From: Valencia hispanica
Taxonomy: Eukaryota > Chordata > Actinopteri > Cyprinodontiformes > Valenciidae
Length of the DNA: 64,000 bases
Assembly (NCBI GenBank): GCA_963556495.2
Contig: OY747703.1
Location: 32,628,296 to 32,692,295, forward strand
Reading direction: 5' to 3'
The notes beneath the pieces were generated by a model. The model did not search any database and had not been told where the DNA came from. It saw only the letters and a program-made list of their open reading frames with translations. Shown one piece after another: positions 1 through 11,089 of the stretch (positions within the stretch are counted from its first letter, which is position 1; the number at the start of each line of letters is the position of its first letter). The position numbers and the translations under genes were made by a program.

Positions 1-1196
1 CTCCATGTTTGGTTTTAATTCTAGGGATGTTGAGTAGACTGGAATTAGAGGACCTGAGTGTTCTGGGGGGTTGGCATAGTAACAGTAGATCTTCAACATA
101 CTTTGGTGCTAAGCCATTCAATGATTTATAAACTAGTATAAGTATTTTGAAGTCTATTCTCTAAGCTACAGGGAGCCAGTGTAAGGACTTTAGAACTGGG
201 GTGATGTGCTCTACTTTCCTGGCTCTGGTGAGGACACCAGAAGCAGCGTACCTGGATCAGCTGCAGCTGTCTGATTGACTTTTTAGGCAGACCTGTGACA
301 ACGCTGTTGCATTAATCAATCCGACTAATGATAAACCCATGGGTGAGTTTTTTCGAGGTTCTGTTGCAACATCAGTCCTTTAATCCTAGAAATGTTCTTC
401 GGGTAATAGAAGGCTGACCTTGTTATTGCCTTTATGTGACCCTGGAGGTTCAGGTCTGAGTCCATAACTACACCTAGATTTCTGGCCTTATCAGTAGTTT
501 CTAGCTTTATTAATTGAAGCTGTGTGCTGACTGTTGATCATTCCTCTTTAGGTCCAAAAGTAATTACTTCTGTTTTGTTTCTGTTCAGCTGGAGAAAGTT
601 ATGGCACATCCATCCATTGATTTGCTTGATGCATTTACTTAGGGTTTGGATGAGTTCAAAGTCACCTGGTGACATTGTGATGTGGAACTGAGTGTCATCT
701 GCATAGTTATGATAGCTAATCTAATTGGTTTTTATAATATGGGCTAGCGGCAGCATGTCGATATTAAATAGGAGAGGGCCCAGGATGGCGCACTGGGGCA
801 CCCCACATTTGATTTTTGTTCGTTCTGATGAAAAGTTTCCTATTGAAAATAAGAAGTCCCTGTTCTTAAAGTAAGACTCGAACCAGCCAAGTCCTGTACC
901 AGGGAGTCTGACCCAGCTCTCCAGTCGTTCCAATAGTATATCATGATTAACAGTGTCAAATGCTGCACTGAGGTCCAACAGAACCAGCACTGTGGTTCTA
1001 CCACAGTCTGTATTTATGCGGATGTCATTGAAAACTTTGACGAGGGGAGTCTCAGTGCTGTGGTGAGCACGGAAACCAGACTGAAAAACATAAACGCGGT
1101 TGGTCATTGTCAGGAAGCTATTTAACTGTTAAAACAGCTTTTTCAATAATCTGGCTGATAAATGGAAGATTAGAGATTGGCCTGTAGTTCTGCCTT
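1..1196 (-). pseudogene. L2-type LINE reverse transcriptase relic (3' part, runs off window)
   Basis: Reading leftward from about 1190, the translation gives an L2/CR1-group reverse transcriptase: a YRPISNLPF block, then [16 protein letters not shown] (first catalytic Asp), GVPQCAILGPLLF, an in-frame TAG at 721-723, and then YADDTQ (catalytic Asp pair) followed by [11 protein letters not shown]. The usual PQG of the family is PQC here. Frames break again downstream, and the region from about 480 to 1 matches only the C-terminal and tail part of the family; the same stretch recurs at 11.1-11.6 kb and 51.3-52.6 kb. The copy is therefore dead. It is cut at its 5' side by the Rex1 insertion at about 1244. 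The family call is secure at clade level and the subfamily is not. Confidence 0.8.
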
Positions 1197-1245
1197 CATG
1201 TGGGAAGGTGCTGTCCAGGTGTCTACTCCCGGACATTAAAAACAG
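1197..1245 (+). repeat. Left arm of a 49-bp perfect inverted repeat flanking Rex1
   Basis: These 49 bases are the exact reverse complement of 4494-4542. They lie directly outside the (GAATCA)n tail of the Rex1 element. Matching flanks of a retrotransposon should be direct target duplications, so the inverted arrangement is unexpected. Confidence 0.85.
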
Positions 1246-4200
1246 AATCAGAATCAGAATCAGAATCAGAATCAGCTTTAATGGCCAAGTATGACACATA
1301 CAAGGAATTTGACTCCGGCAAATTTTCTCTCCAGTACAGAACTTAAATAAGTGAAATAAAGAAATAAATACCAAATAAATAATAAAGGATAATATATACA
1401 CCGAACCGGGGTTATTTTACAGTGAGTATGTACAGCAGTGCAGAGTTATAGTTTATTGTTATGTGAATGGACTCACACTCTGTGAATACACAGAGTTCAT
1501 CAGAGCGACAGCCTGGGGGAAAAAACTGTTCTTGTGTCGGGTGGTTTTGGCGTACAACGCTCTGTAACGCCGGCCTGACGGGAGGAGCCTAAACAGATTG
1601 TGGCCAGGGTGTGAGGGGTCTGTGGTGATTTTTCTGGCCCGCTTCTTGACCCTGGACTGGTACAGGTCCTGAATGGAGGGAAGATCAGTACCTATGATCC
1701 TCTTTGAGGACCTGACTGTTCTCTGCAGTCTGTCCTTGTCTTTTCTGGAGGCAGATCCGAACCAGACAGAGATGGATGAGGTCAGGACAGACTGGACTAT
1801 TGCTGTGTAGAAGATGGTCAGCAGTTCCTGAGGCAGGTTGAACTTTCTGAGCTGACGCAGAAAGTACAGCCTTTGCTGGGCCTTCTTTCTTATACAGTTA
1901 ATGTTGGAGGTCCACTTCAGGTCCCGTGTGATGGTGAATCCTAGGAACCTGAAAGACTCCAGTGTGGGGACTGGCCTGTTGATGATTATGAGAGGAGATG
2001 TTGATGGGGGTCTCTTCCTGAAGTTCACTGTCATCTCCACAGTTTTGAGCGGGTTTAGCTCCAGGTGGTTCTGACTGCACCAGAGGACCAGCTGTTCCAC
2101 TTCCCCTCTGTATGCAGACTTGTCACTGTCACGGATGAGTCCAATGATGGTGGTGTCATCTGCAAACTTCAGGAGTTTCACAGAAGGGTCCCTTGACGTG
2201 CAGTCAGTGGTGTAAAGGGAGAAGAGCAGTGGGGAGAAAACACATCCCTGGGGGGCGCCGATGCTGAGGGACTGAGAGCTGGATGTGAAGTTACCCAGTT
2301 TCACCTGCTGCCTCCTGTCAGTCAGGAAACTGGTAATCCACTGACAGGTGGAGGGAGGCACGGTGAGCTGGGACATTTTTTGATGGAGGAGCTCTGGGAC
2401 GATGGTGTTGAATGCAGAGCTGAAGTCCACAAACAGGACCCAAGCGTAGGTACCTGCAGAGTCTAGGTGGTGCAGGATGTAGTGGAGAGCCATGTTGACT
2501 GCGTCATCCACTGACCTGTTTGCTCTATAGGCGAACTGCAGGGGGTCTAGCAGGTGATCCGTGATGTCCTTCAGGTGGGTCAGCACCAGTCGCTCAAAGG
2601 ATTTCATGACAACAGATGTCAGGGCAACTGGTCTGTAGTCATTTAATCCTGTGACGGGGGACTTCTTGGGAACAGGAATGATGGTGGAGCGTTTGAGGCA
2701 GGAGGGGACCACACACAGCTCCAGGGAGTTGTTGAAGATCTGAGTGAAGATGGGAGCCAGCTGTCCAGCACAGACTTTCAGACAGGATGGAGACACTCCA
2801 TCAGGACCTGATGCCTTCTTAATCCTCTGTCTCTGAAATAGTTGACGTACATCCTGTTCACAGATCCTCAGCGCAGGCAGGGGGTCAGGTACGGGGGTGG
2901 TTTGGGGGGATGCTAGGCCTTTTGTAATGGAGATGGTGGGGGAGGTGGAAGGTGTGAAAGTCGTTTCAAACCTGGAGAAAAAGTCATTGAGGTCCTCAGC
3001 CAGACGGGGGCTCCCCACAGGGTGAGGGGATGGTCTCCTGTAGTTGGTAATGGTCTGCAGGCCCTTCCAAACTGCAGAAGAATCGTTGGCAGAAAAACGC
3101 TCCTTCAGCTTTGCACTGTAGTTCCTTTTTGCTGCCTTGATCTCCTTTGTCAGCTTGTTCCTGGCCTGCTTGTACAGGACCCGATCTCCACTTCTGTAGG
3201 CCTCCTCCTTGTCCTGGCGTAGCCGTCTCAGTTCTGCCGTGAACCATGGTTTGTTGTTGTTGAACGTGCAGAAGGTTTTGGTCTGCACACACATGTCCTC
3301 ACAAAAGCTGATGTAAGATGTCACAGTGTCGGTCAGTTCGTCCAGGTCTGAGGCTGCTGCTTCAAAGACGCTCCAATCAGTGCAGTCAAAGCAGGCCTGT
3401 AACTGCATCTTTGACTCATCAGTCCATCTCCTCACAGTTCTTACTACAGGCTTAGCAGATTTCAGCTTCTGCCTGTAAGATGGGATGAGGTGGACCAGGC
3501 AGTGGTCAGAGAGTCCCAAAGCAGCACGGGGGACAGAGCGATATGCATTCTTTATTGTGGTGTAGCAGTGGTCTAAAGTGTTCATGTCCCTGGTGGGACA
3601 CGTCACGTGTTGTCTATATTTAGGCAGTTCAAGTTTGAGATTTGCTCTATTAAAATCCCCGAGAATGATTAACAGAGAGTCCGGGTGAGTTTTCTCCACG
3701 TCTGTGATCTGGTCGGCGAGGTGATGTAACGCCTCCGTTACGCACGCCTGCGGTGGAATGTATACAGCGACCAGCACAAACGAGGCGAACTCCCGCGGTG
3801 AATAAAATGGTCTACAGTTTATGAAAAAAGACTCTAGGTGAGGGCTGCATGTCTTCTTTAACACTGTGACATCTGTACACCAACCTTTGTTTATGTAGAA
3901 GCACGTTCCTCCTCCCTTCGACTTCCCAGACAGTTCCGCGCAGCGGTCCGCTCGGAACATCTGGAAGCCTGGCAGCTTTAGTGTGCTGTCCGGGATGGGT
4001 TCACTGGACCAGGTTTCAGTGAAGCAAAAGGCGGCAGAACGGCGAAAGTCTGAGTTCTTGGATAGGAGAAGGACCAATTAATCCATTTTGTTAGGCAGAG
4101 AGCGGACGTTCCCCAGGTGTATGGATGGGAGAGCGGTGCGTAATCCCCGCTGCCGCAGCTTGACGAGCACTCCAGCTCGTTTCCCTCGTCGGCGTCTCCG

Positions 4201-4431
4201 TCTAAATCCACAGAGCGCTGCTGCTCCTCCGATCAGAATCTCCATAAAGCAGTCTGGTTGAGTAAAAACCGGTGAAAAAAGTCAGGCACTGGATAGCCCT
4301 ATTTGTAAGAGTTCTTCTCTGCTAATTTTAATAGCAGAGGGAGTGCAGAAAACTACGCAAAAAAGTAAAACAGTAACTAATACTAGAGAGCGAAGTACCG
4401 AGGCGTCCGTACGCGGCGCAATCTTGTTCTA
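1244..4431 (-). mobile_element. Near full-length Rex1/Babar-type LINE (CR1 group)
   Basis: The element reads on the minus strand. Its 3' end is a GAATCA microsatellite at 1244-1275 preceded by the common Rex1-type tail (GGCCAAGTATG and ACAAGGAATTTGACTC). Its coding part spans 1459-4245. The 5' boundary is inferred at about 4431, where plus-strand L2 sequence (IKPLLKKNNLD, 4447-4479) begins. No direct target duplication was found; the flanks form a 49-bp inverted repeat instead. Other Rex1 pieces in the window are at 7838-7890 (tail) and 11636-11860 (C-terminal part). Confidence 0.8.
1459..4245 (-). pseudogene. Rex1 endonuclease/reverse transcriptase ORF with one nonsense codon
   Basis: An uninterrupted frame of 872 codons (4077-1459) carries an apurinic-like endonuclease domain (ETW near the start, LGDFN at about residue 140, LSDH at about 190) and a reverse transcriptase domain (FVDFSSAFNTI, GAPQGC, and the catalytic FADD at roughly 640), ending in the CR1-group C-terminal region (DPSHPGH, LLPSGRRYRAL). 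The same frame continues 55 codons upstream to an ATG at 4245 and is broken only by TAA at 4078-4080, in a position where relatives usually have an acidic residue. The 5' part encodes an Arg-rich start followed by SIHLGNVRSLPNK, typical of this family's N-terminus. One point mutation therefore separates this copy from an open ORF of about 928 codons. The encoded enzyme would nick target DNA and copy the element RNA in place. Confidence 0.85.
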
Positions 4432-4545
4432 TCAGTCAACAGTTGTTATCAAGCCACTACTAAAGAAGAACAACCTGGACAAAATGTTAACTACTGTTTT
4501 TAATGTCCGGGAGTAGACACCTGGACAGCACCTTCCCACATGACG
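4432..4545 (+). repeat. Plus-strand L2 fragment carrying the right inverted-repeat arm
   Basis: Codons at 4447-4479 read IKPLLKKNNLD, the N-terminal motif of L2 reverse transcriptases, on the plus strand. Positions 4494-4542 are the exact reverse complement of 1197-1245. The fragment is in opposite orientation to the L2 relic on the other side of Rex1. Confidence 0.6.
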
Positions 4546-4784
4546 GTTATCAGGACTCGCTGTAAAACAGAACGGTGTCGGAGCAAATTTTCTTGCACAG
4601 TACCGCAAAAATCCTGGCTTTGACAGGTTGTGCTTTGATGTAGTTGACTGTGCGGAAGACATCGATCGTTACATCATTCAGCTTGGGACTTGCGGTTGCG
4701 TTGCGGTGTATAATGTAGCGCGTATATAATGTGTATATACTGTGTATAATGCAGCGCGTGCGCTGCAATATTAGGGAAACGTAC

Positions 4785-5145
4785 TTCCTAAACGTCTGCA
4801 GGCCTCCTAGTTTCCCAGCTAAAGTCATTGCCCCATCTGTTTAGATCCCTATGCCCCTATCTGTCCATTGACATCTCATAAATGCGTCTGGCGATGGTAT
4901 TATTGGACAGAGGAACAACCCTGCTGGCCTCGGTTATGAATCATAGATGGAACCATGTCCATAGTGCAGGGAAGTATGTAATCCTCTGCAGTTGTGTGTG
5001 GTTTTTCACACTGTACCACTATGTACAAAACTTTATATGAGCTCCTTGAACATTTGCAGGTGTTTGGATGTAACAAAACCGAAGGCAAGATATGCTTCGT
5101 AATATTTTCTACTCTTTGGCTGGTGGTGGATTTCTGCTGGCACAT
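4785..5145 (-). pseudogene. hAT transposase relic (ZBED5/FAM200-like type)
   Basis: Minus-strand translation shows SSYKVLYIVVQCEKPHT, then ILPCTMDMV, then after a frame change VPLSNNTIARRIYEMS, a stop (TAG, 4877-4875), and in a third frame DGAMTLAGKLGG. These blocks occur in this order in hAT-superfamily transposases of the group that gave rise to ZBED5, SCAND3 and FAM200 proteins. Frameshifts, a stop and missing sequence between blocks show a decayed or internally deleted copy. No terminal repeats were found. The region 4546-4784 between this and the L2 fragment holds nothing I recognise. Confidence 0.6.
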
Positions 5146-5404
5146 ATACCTACCACGATGACACTGGTGAACACCCAGGAAACTGCCTTTGAGATAGTGG
5201 ACTCAAGTACCTCAGTGTTCACTTGAGCGGTGAACTGGAGTGGAGCTGATGCTCTTGACAGGATGCTGACTCTGCTTGCTGAGAAGACTTAGGAGCATCT
5301 CCTGCATTTAAAAAGAGTAGGCTTTTTTTAACTTTGTAGTGGTATCACCCATCCTCTGTGGTGTTGTCTGTTTGAGAAGGAGCTTATCAACAGCTGAGAG
5401 GAAA

Positions 5405-5620
5405 TAGTTTTATATGATCATCAGAAAGGCCAGCTCTGTCCTAGGATGCCCCCTCAACCCAGTTCAGATGGTGGGAACCAGAGAAACTCTAGAGGAAATA
5501 ATCTTGGACATCGTCCCCTACCCCTTGCAGAACTGGAAAGCTCTCTCAGTGACAGACTGCTGCATCCTAGGTCCACAAAGGAGCGTTATCGCAAATCCTT
5601 TCTCCCAGCAGCTGTAACAG
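5405..5620 (+). repeat. LINE C-terminal/3' fragment
   Basis: Plus-strand frames give KASSVLGCPL, then in another frame LSDRLLHP and KERYRKSFLPAAV. These blocks occur in this order at the C-terminal end of a common fish LINE reverse transcriptase ORF. The frame changes several times and nothing upstream is recognisable, so this is a short dead fragment. The clade is uncertain. Confidence 0.4.
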
Positions 5621-5850
5621 GTACTTTCCACCTGCGTAAGTGGCGCATAACGTAGTAGACATGCATCACTTGCGAAAGCATTCCGACCAGCAGGTCACGT
5701 GCGATCACGAAATTACAGGAGAATTGCAAATGCATAACTTAAAGTGTAGTATGCAGGGGGGAAATGTAATTATATGCTAGTAAGCAGCATAAACTCACCA
5801 TTCAGGTTAGTCCTGGTGTCACAGGTAGTCATGTTTTGTTTTTTTCGCAG

Positions 5851-6671
5851 TTAAAGCTGCAGTAGGTAACTCTGAGAATAAAGCAGACTTTGCTTGAAAA
5901 TTTAAAGCCAAACAAGCTTCACATCACTTCCCCTCCCTCTCCGATGCATTCAAGCCCCGCCTCCAATGCCCTCCTCCCTCCTTCGGCTGCGCTACTGGCG
6001 TAACAACTGCCAATGATAATCAGCTGACGTGATTTAGAGAACAAACTTTGGTGAATATTTCCTAACAGTAAACCACATATGACAACATTAGCTGTGAGTG
6101 CACGGATGATCGCACACGCTGCGGAGGTTTACTGTAATACCTCCACCAAAAAAACAAAACAAAAAATAATCAAGCAAGGGTAATTACCTGTCAAGCAGAA
6201 ACATTGCCAACTCTGAATCGGTTTTAAACGCTTTCAGGTCCCGTAGCTCCCTCCACCTCTCAAAGGCTACGCCAATATTTACCCTCGTTTTATCTCGGGC
6301 TCGGTCAACTTCTTTGTTCTTAGCTTTTTTGTCCTCCTCGGTCATCTTCTTTTTTGTTGGCAGTGGCGGTACGTGCAGTTTCTCTTTAGGTGACTGTTGC
6401 AACCGGTTACGTAGCGGAGCGAGGGGCGTGTGTGTGAGGAGTGATAGACAGATGTCACACACTCCTTCAGACGCTGCTCTGGCTCTGATTGGATGTTTTC
6501 TACCGGGCTCGGTGGATTCTTGCAAATCGCAGTAAGGGCTGTAGGCGCGACCAATTGAGCTGCTTTTTGTAACAGATTACAAATCTCATTTCCTACTTTC
6601 AAGACATATGAACAGTTTTAGGAAATATCACAAAAAGTTACTATTATTCAAGTTACCTACTGCAGCTTTAA
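5851..6671 (-). mobile_element. 821-bp DNA transposon with TTAA ends (Kolobok- or piggyBac-like target)
   Basis: Perfect 21-bp terminal inverted repeats lie at 5851-5871 and 6651-6671 (start ttaaagctgcagtaggta). Each begins with TTAA, consistent with a TTAA target duplication as used by piggyBac and Kolobok elements. The ends lack the CCC start of typical piggyBac, so Kolobok-like is preferred. Inside is one minus-strand coding exon (6525-6188) that ends in a consensus splice donor. No transposase catalytic region follows, so this copy is a deletion derivative moved, if at all, by a relative. Confidence 0.7.
6188..6525 (-). pseudogene. Orphan first exon of a TTAA-element protein
   Basis: The frame opens at ATG 6525, but the conserved part more likely starts at the ATG at 6345 (MTEEDKKAKNK). 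It encodes a basic stretch and then RDKTRVNIGVAFERW with ELAMFLLD, a short helical motif I have seen at the N-terminus of fish transposon-derived proteins whose function I cannot name. Directly after FLLD the DNA reads CAG|GTAATTA, a strong 5' splice donor (GT at 6187-6186); reading through gives a stop three bases on. The remaining 0.3 kb to the element end has no further coding exon. It is therefore exon 1 without its gene, unless it splices to a host exon further left. Confidence 0.5.
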
Positions 6672-7837
6672 GCAATTAGAAATCTGCAAGTGTCTTATTT
6701 TGAAAATATCTAGATTATTTTCACTACTTCCGTGCCTGATTTCCTATCTGGGCCGATCTAAACTGCTGAGCTTGACGCGTTTTAGAAGCAGAGAACGTAA
6801 AAAACAGACCTGCCGCATAAATTTAGGAGAGGGCCGCCCGCGACACGCTTTGTCAGTTGTACATTTTTTAGAAACTGCGTATGTTATTTTTATAACTGTT
6901 AAGTTCTTTTTGTTATATTACAAATTTGACCTTCCTGTACAGTCTCTTATTTTCCTATTTTTCATTAATATTGCTATCTTTGTATGTGTGCTTTTATTTG
7001 CCTGCCACTTTGCAGCACACAAGCATACAAACAACATAATAAAAATATTTGCAACTTAAATTAAGATGCGCATAAAAATCCTGAAATTGAGGTTATGAAG
7101 ATGTTCCTTTTAAAAAATTTAAACACAAAACATCTTAAAACACAAAACATATTAATTTCCTATGACCATTAATCCTTAACACTTTACTGTTTCTCTAAAG
7201 ATGGAAACATAAGCTGCATTTTGATCTAAAACACTTTTTAGGAAGTGGCAACCTATTTAAGAGTCCCTTCATCAAATTCTTCAAATCAAGGTTGATAATT
7301 TATCTCCTAAAACATGTGTTGAAGACAGATACTTCTTAAGATTCTGGGGAAGTTCTTGGTGAGTTTTACAGTACTCAAAAGCTGTTGATTGCTTGGGTAT
7401 TCCCACAGTTTAATTTCCGCCTTTCTCTTTCAGTCCTTCTAAGTTTAATCTCCACCATAGTTTGTAAAAGGTTTTTGTAACTTAATCAACCGGGCAGAGC
7501 ACTGCAGTGGAGGAGAGAGAGCAGCAATCTTGGAAACAAGGCAAGGAATCAAAGTAATAAACTGTTTATGTCTGATGAATTCACAGAGGTTATGTCCTAA
7601 GGCTCATTTTACTGCTTTGTTTCTGCATAAATCAACAGAGCAATCAGGAGAGGCCTTTTTTAGTCTTCGAATGACCTAAATTGGCCTTATCTGGCCTGCT
7701 CCTTAGACTATAGAGACAATTTCAAAGTCATGGCTGAAATAATATTTTGATAATCATCACTGGGAGAGTAGTGGTCCTGCAGTCAGAAAGCTGTGTGTGT
7801 GATGACACTGAACCAAAAATGCCCCCTGGTGTCCATA
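6672..7837. other. No recognisable feature (AT-rich)
   Basis: This stretch is AT-rich with many stops in all frames. A 119-codon plus-strand frame at 6700-7059 is hydrophobic in its second half but has no recognisable domain, start context or neighbours, and is treated as chance. Confidence 0.5.
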
Positions 7838-7890
7838 TCAGAATTGGTTTTATGTGCCAAGTTTATGCACACAAACAATGTATTTGCCCT
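7838..7890 (-). repeat. Rex1-type LINE 3' tail fragment
   Basis: The sequence cagaattggttttatg, then gccaagtttatgcacacaaacaa resembles the tail of fish Rex1-type elements and parallels the tail of the complete copy at 1270-1330. Only the extreme 3' end is present. Confidence 0.4.
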
Positions 7891-8370
7891 CAGTGCCGCC
7901 ATCTCAGGTCCGCTGAGATCAGCTGAAACCCTTGCATCGGAAGAGGACTGTCTTGAGGGGAAACAGATGATGGCGGATCCGTAAAAATACGAGTTTTTGA
8001 GATGAGAAGCAGCAGTTTGTTTATTGCCAGCCCTGATCTCATTAATGGTCTTGTTCACTGAGAAACTGTGTAACACTTGTTCTTTGTGAAATACGATCGG
8101 TCACTCAGAGCTGCATATGCATGCTGCATGTGAACATTTTCTCCAACCCACATTGCCTTTATTAGCCTCAGAAATAAAACAGACAGCAAAACGAGTGAGT
8201 CAGAAAAAGCTAGTCCCTTCTATTTCATAGGGAAAATTAGTATTCATGGTCTTGCCTACCTTGGCTTGTGACCGCCCACAGGAAGGCTGATTTTGCAGCC
8301 TAGAGAGAGCAGAGCACATCTCTGCTTGTAGAGGCTAGAAGCTGAAGCTAACTGTTAGCAACTCAACAGC

Positions 8371-8508
8371 ATGGCAGAACAGGGTCCGGCTTGTTTTATA
8401 TGTGGACATAGATATGAGCGTAGCACTTTTTCCCCAAAAAGAGGAGCTGAGGAAGAAACTGTTGGAATTTGGCCAATCAGAGGCAAAAGGTTAGCATATC
8501 GTGAATAA
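8371..8508 (+). CDS. Short hypothetical ORF with a Cys-X2-Cys pair (45 aa)
   Basis: ATG at 8371 opens a 45-residue frame beginning MAEQGPACFICGHRYERS and ending with TAA at 8506-8508. The CFICGH motif near the start resembles half of a zinc-binding site, and the preceding sequence has the look of a transposon 5' leader. No second half, splice donor or homologue can be named. It may be the remains of a first exon or a chance frame. Confidence 0.15.
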   Translation: MAEQGPACFICGHRYERSTFSPKRGAEEETVGIWPIRGKRLAYRE

Positions 8509-8885
8509 TGATGAGTTAGAGTTAGCTGTTGTTTCCCTCCATCCAATCCGAAAAAACTGCAACCTCATGAACAGGAGTGCCAGAGCATTCATTCCAGGTA
8601 AAACAGCTCACAAGGCATTCATTCATTCTGGAGACCACAGCAAAGTAATTAAAAACAAAAGTGAAGGAGACCTTTTGAGGGGAAAATGCCTTGAGAAAAC
8701 TGTCAGATGTTTAGCAGTTTCTCTCTGGTGTAAGTGTCCACAAAATGGGTGTAGAGACCAGAATACATACACAAAAACCTGCAAAATACAAGAGAGCAAA
8801 GGACAGAGTCTGCCATCCGTGGCGCCATCTTGGATCTTAGTGTATCAGTGCAGAGCACAATTGGAAGTCAGGATGGGTGAATCAT

Positions 8886-10597
8886 GGGCTTAGGTTTGTT
8901 TTTAAAATTGCTGGGGACAATAACCATAAACATGAGTGATGTTTGAAGATTGGTGGGGAGAATAAATAATCATTCATATATAGGTCTTTATCCTTCTGAT
9001 GTTTTATTATAATATACACTGTGGTGTAATAACAGGTGTAAAAATTTAAAGCCTGTTGTCTTTTTTTTGTTTTTCAAACGGGCCTGAAAACCATCATTAG
9101 ACTGTTGTCTGGGAAAGATCATGTTTATCCACATCGTAGCACAAAGAATAATGTTGGCTACATTAATAATATGTTTGCCCCAGAAGAAGAATGCGCAACA
9201 AGCAAAACAAACGCATTTCCCTTGCAACCCTCGTCGTTATGAGCGCAGAAACTTCAACTGTAACTTCACTACAGTTCTGCATAAAATAAGTATCAGCTGT
9301 GCAACATTACAGATAAATAAAAAGGGAAATAACTTCTTGTAATAAGGGGTCTTGTTATTTTCCGTTTTTCTTTTTTTACACAAGCAGTTTACAATTCACA
9401 TTGCTGACCACTTGTTGCAGACACGCAGACATTTTCAACTTTACACAGAGTTCAGGTAGCTGAATCGATCAAAAAAAGATTCCTATGAGAGCATTTGACT
9501 GATTATCATCTCAGACCTGGACACGTATTCAAAGCATCACTATCTGAGAGCTCAGCTGACAGCACCATGGAGAGTTACCGAGGGATTGGAGCGTGTAGCT
9601 GCGGCGGACACAGACCGATGGCGGTTTTAAATCAACGGGCGGGTTGGGTCGGGATTTAATCTGGAGATAACTGTGGGTAAAGGGTGAGGTTAAAAATTCA
9701 TCTTAATGCATGGGGGTTGGTAAAAATGGACCAGTGCAGGACTCTGCAACAGTAAACTGTATACTTTTACTGAAATTACTTTGTATTTAAAACATATGAG
9801 AGGGAAATTAGATATGCAAGCAGAAACTACAGGGGAAACATATTTATTTTTTTGCAGCTTTGAAGACGAACCGATCACAAAAATTGTTGCATGACTGCAA
9901 AATGGGCTTACTTGGACAGAATTCACACAGTGCATGCGCACCTTGCTCCCTGGGGGAAGTGCGCACAGACCTGTGCCATCCTTAGATGCATGATGTAAGA
10001 TAACTAATAGTGGGAAGCTTGTTGTGCAGTTAGTTTCCAAACCACGTAATTCATAGTTACATACAATTTTAGACTGTATGATGTGCGCCAAAGCGTAGCA
10101 TTGCCAGTAATGTTATTATGACGGACACATTTCATTAGCGAACTTGACTTTAAGTGACTTACAGGTTTCTTTGAAAAAGAGTTCCTCATGTTCAAATTCT
10201 TCTTTTTTGCTGCCATCCTTACTCGCTTTTGACACTCATGTGTCGCCCACGTTGAACATTAGTCCTCTCGCGGACTGGAAAGTTCTCCTTGCAGTTTTGG
10301 AGCTGCTAACAACCAGACATAGCTGCAGAGTCTCACCTGACAGCAGGGAAAGGCACAGCCAATCACATTGGTCAATATGTTATGGGAGGTAGGATTCCAG
10401 TAAAAAACATAATTAAACTCTTTCTGCACCTCTAGGTGAATAAGACGTTGACAGATCGGTATTTTCTTTCTCTTCTTTGCTTTCTATTGGGTTTGTTTTT
10501 CTTTTCTCGAGGAGATCAAATTATTGGTGGGGACAATTCAATAATCGCTGGATATTGGTGGGGACATGTCCCTTCCGTCCATGCTAATTCTACGCCC
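8886..10597. mobile_element. Possible 1.7-kb DNA transposon with degenerate inverted ends
   Basis: The left side reads gggcttaggtttg and then tgctggggacaata. The right side, reverse complemented, reads gggcgtagaattag and then gggacatgtccccacca. This pairs two GGGC-TAG starts with GGGGACA blocks in inverted order, as in a common fish inverted-repeat element. Further tggtggggac blocks lie at about 8962 and 10525. Nothing inside (9000-10500) encodes a recognisable transposase. The ends are too degenerate to be sure. Confidence 0.3.
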
Positions 10598-11017
10598 TTG
10601 GGGTGAATGTCAAATAGTGTGAAAAGGTTCAAGACATTTACTATTCAAATTCATGCTTGCCATCAAAATGCTCATATTTTGTATACAAGACTGATATAGT
10701 GTTAGTGTGGATATAAAAACTGTACCCTACCATGCATGATCCTATACACTCCCCTGCATGATCCTGCGACCACCATGTTTCAGCACCAGTATGGGGCTCT
10801 TTTGGTGATGCTTAGTGTCATTTTGGTGACAATCTTTTGGACTGTTGGCCGCAATGTTTAATCAACCTATAGGATGTTGTACCACAATGTTTTGGAATGT
10901 TTTAGCCAGACCTGTATGTTTCTTTGGAAGAAAATACTTTTGTCTTGCAATCATACTCTCTTACTCTTGCAAATGAAGGCTCTTGGCAGCGTCCCTAACC
11001 AGTTTTAGTTATAGACA

Positions 11018-11056
11018 CCTTTCCACTATCAGAACTTCAGGGTAATTTCACCGAAC
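11018..11056 (+). repeat. Solo end of the cactatc...ttcaggg inverted-repeat element
   Basis: The block tttccactatcagaacttc followed by agggtaattt matches the left terminus of the complete element at 22347-22892. No right end follows; L2 sequence begins within 50 bases. Confidence 0.5.
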
Positions 11057-11089
11057 TTTCATCACATAAAGGCAACAACAAAGTGAGCC

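Noticed and set aside
6345..6525. N-terminal 60 residues of the TTAA-element exon as real protein
   Set aside because: They include low-complexity and CpG-rich leader-like sequence, and the conserved block starts after the internal ATG at 6345; the upstream part is more likely untranslated, although this is not certain.
6700..7059. 119-codon frame with a hydrophobic second half
   Set aside because: No domain, no conserved start context and AT-biased composition; likely chance.
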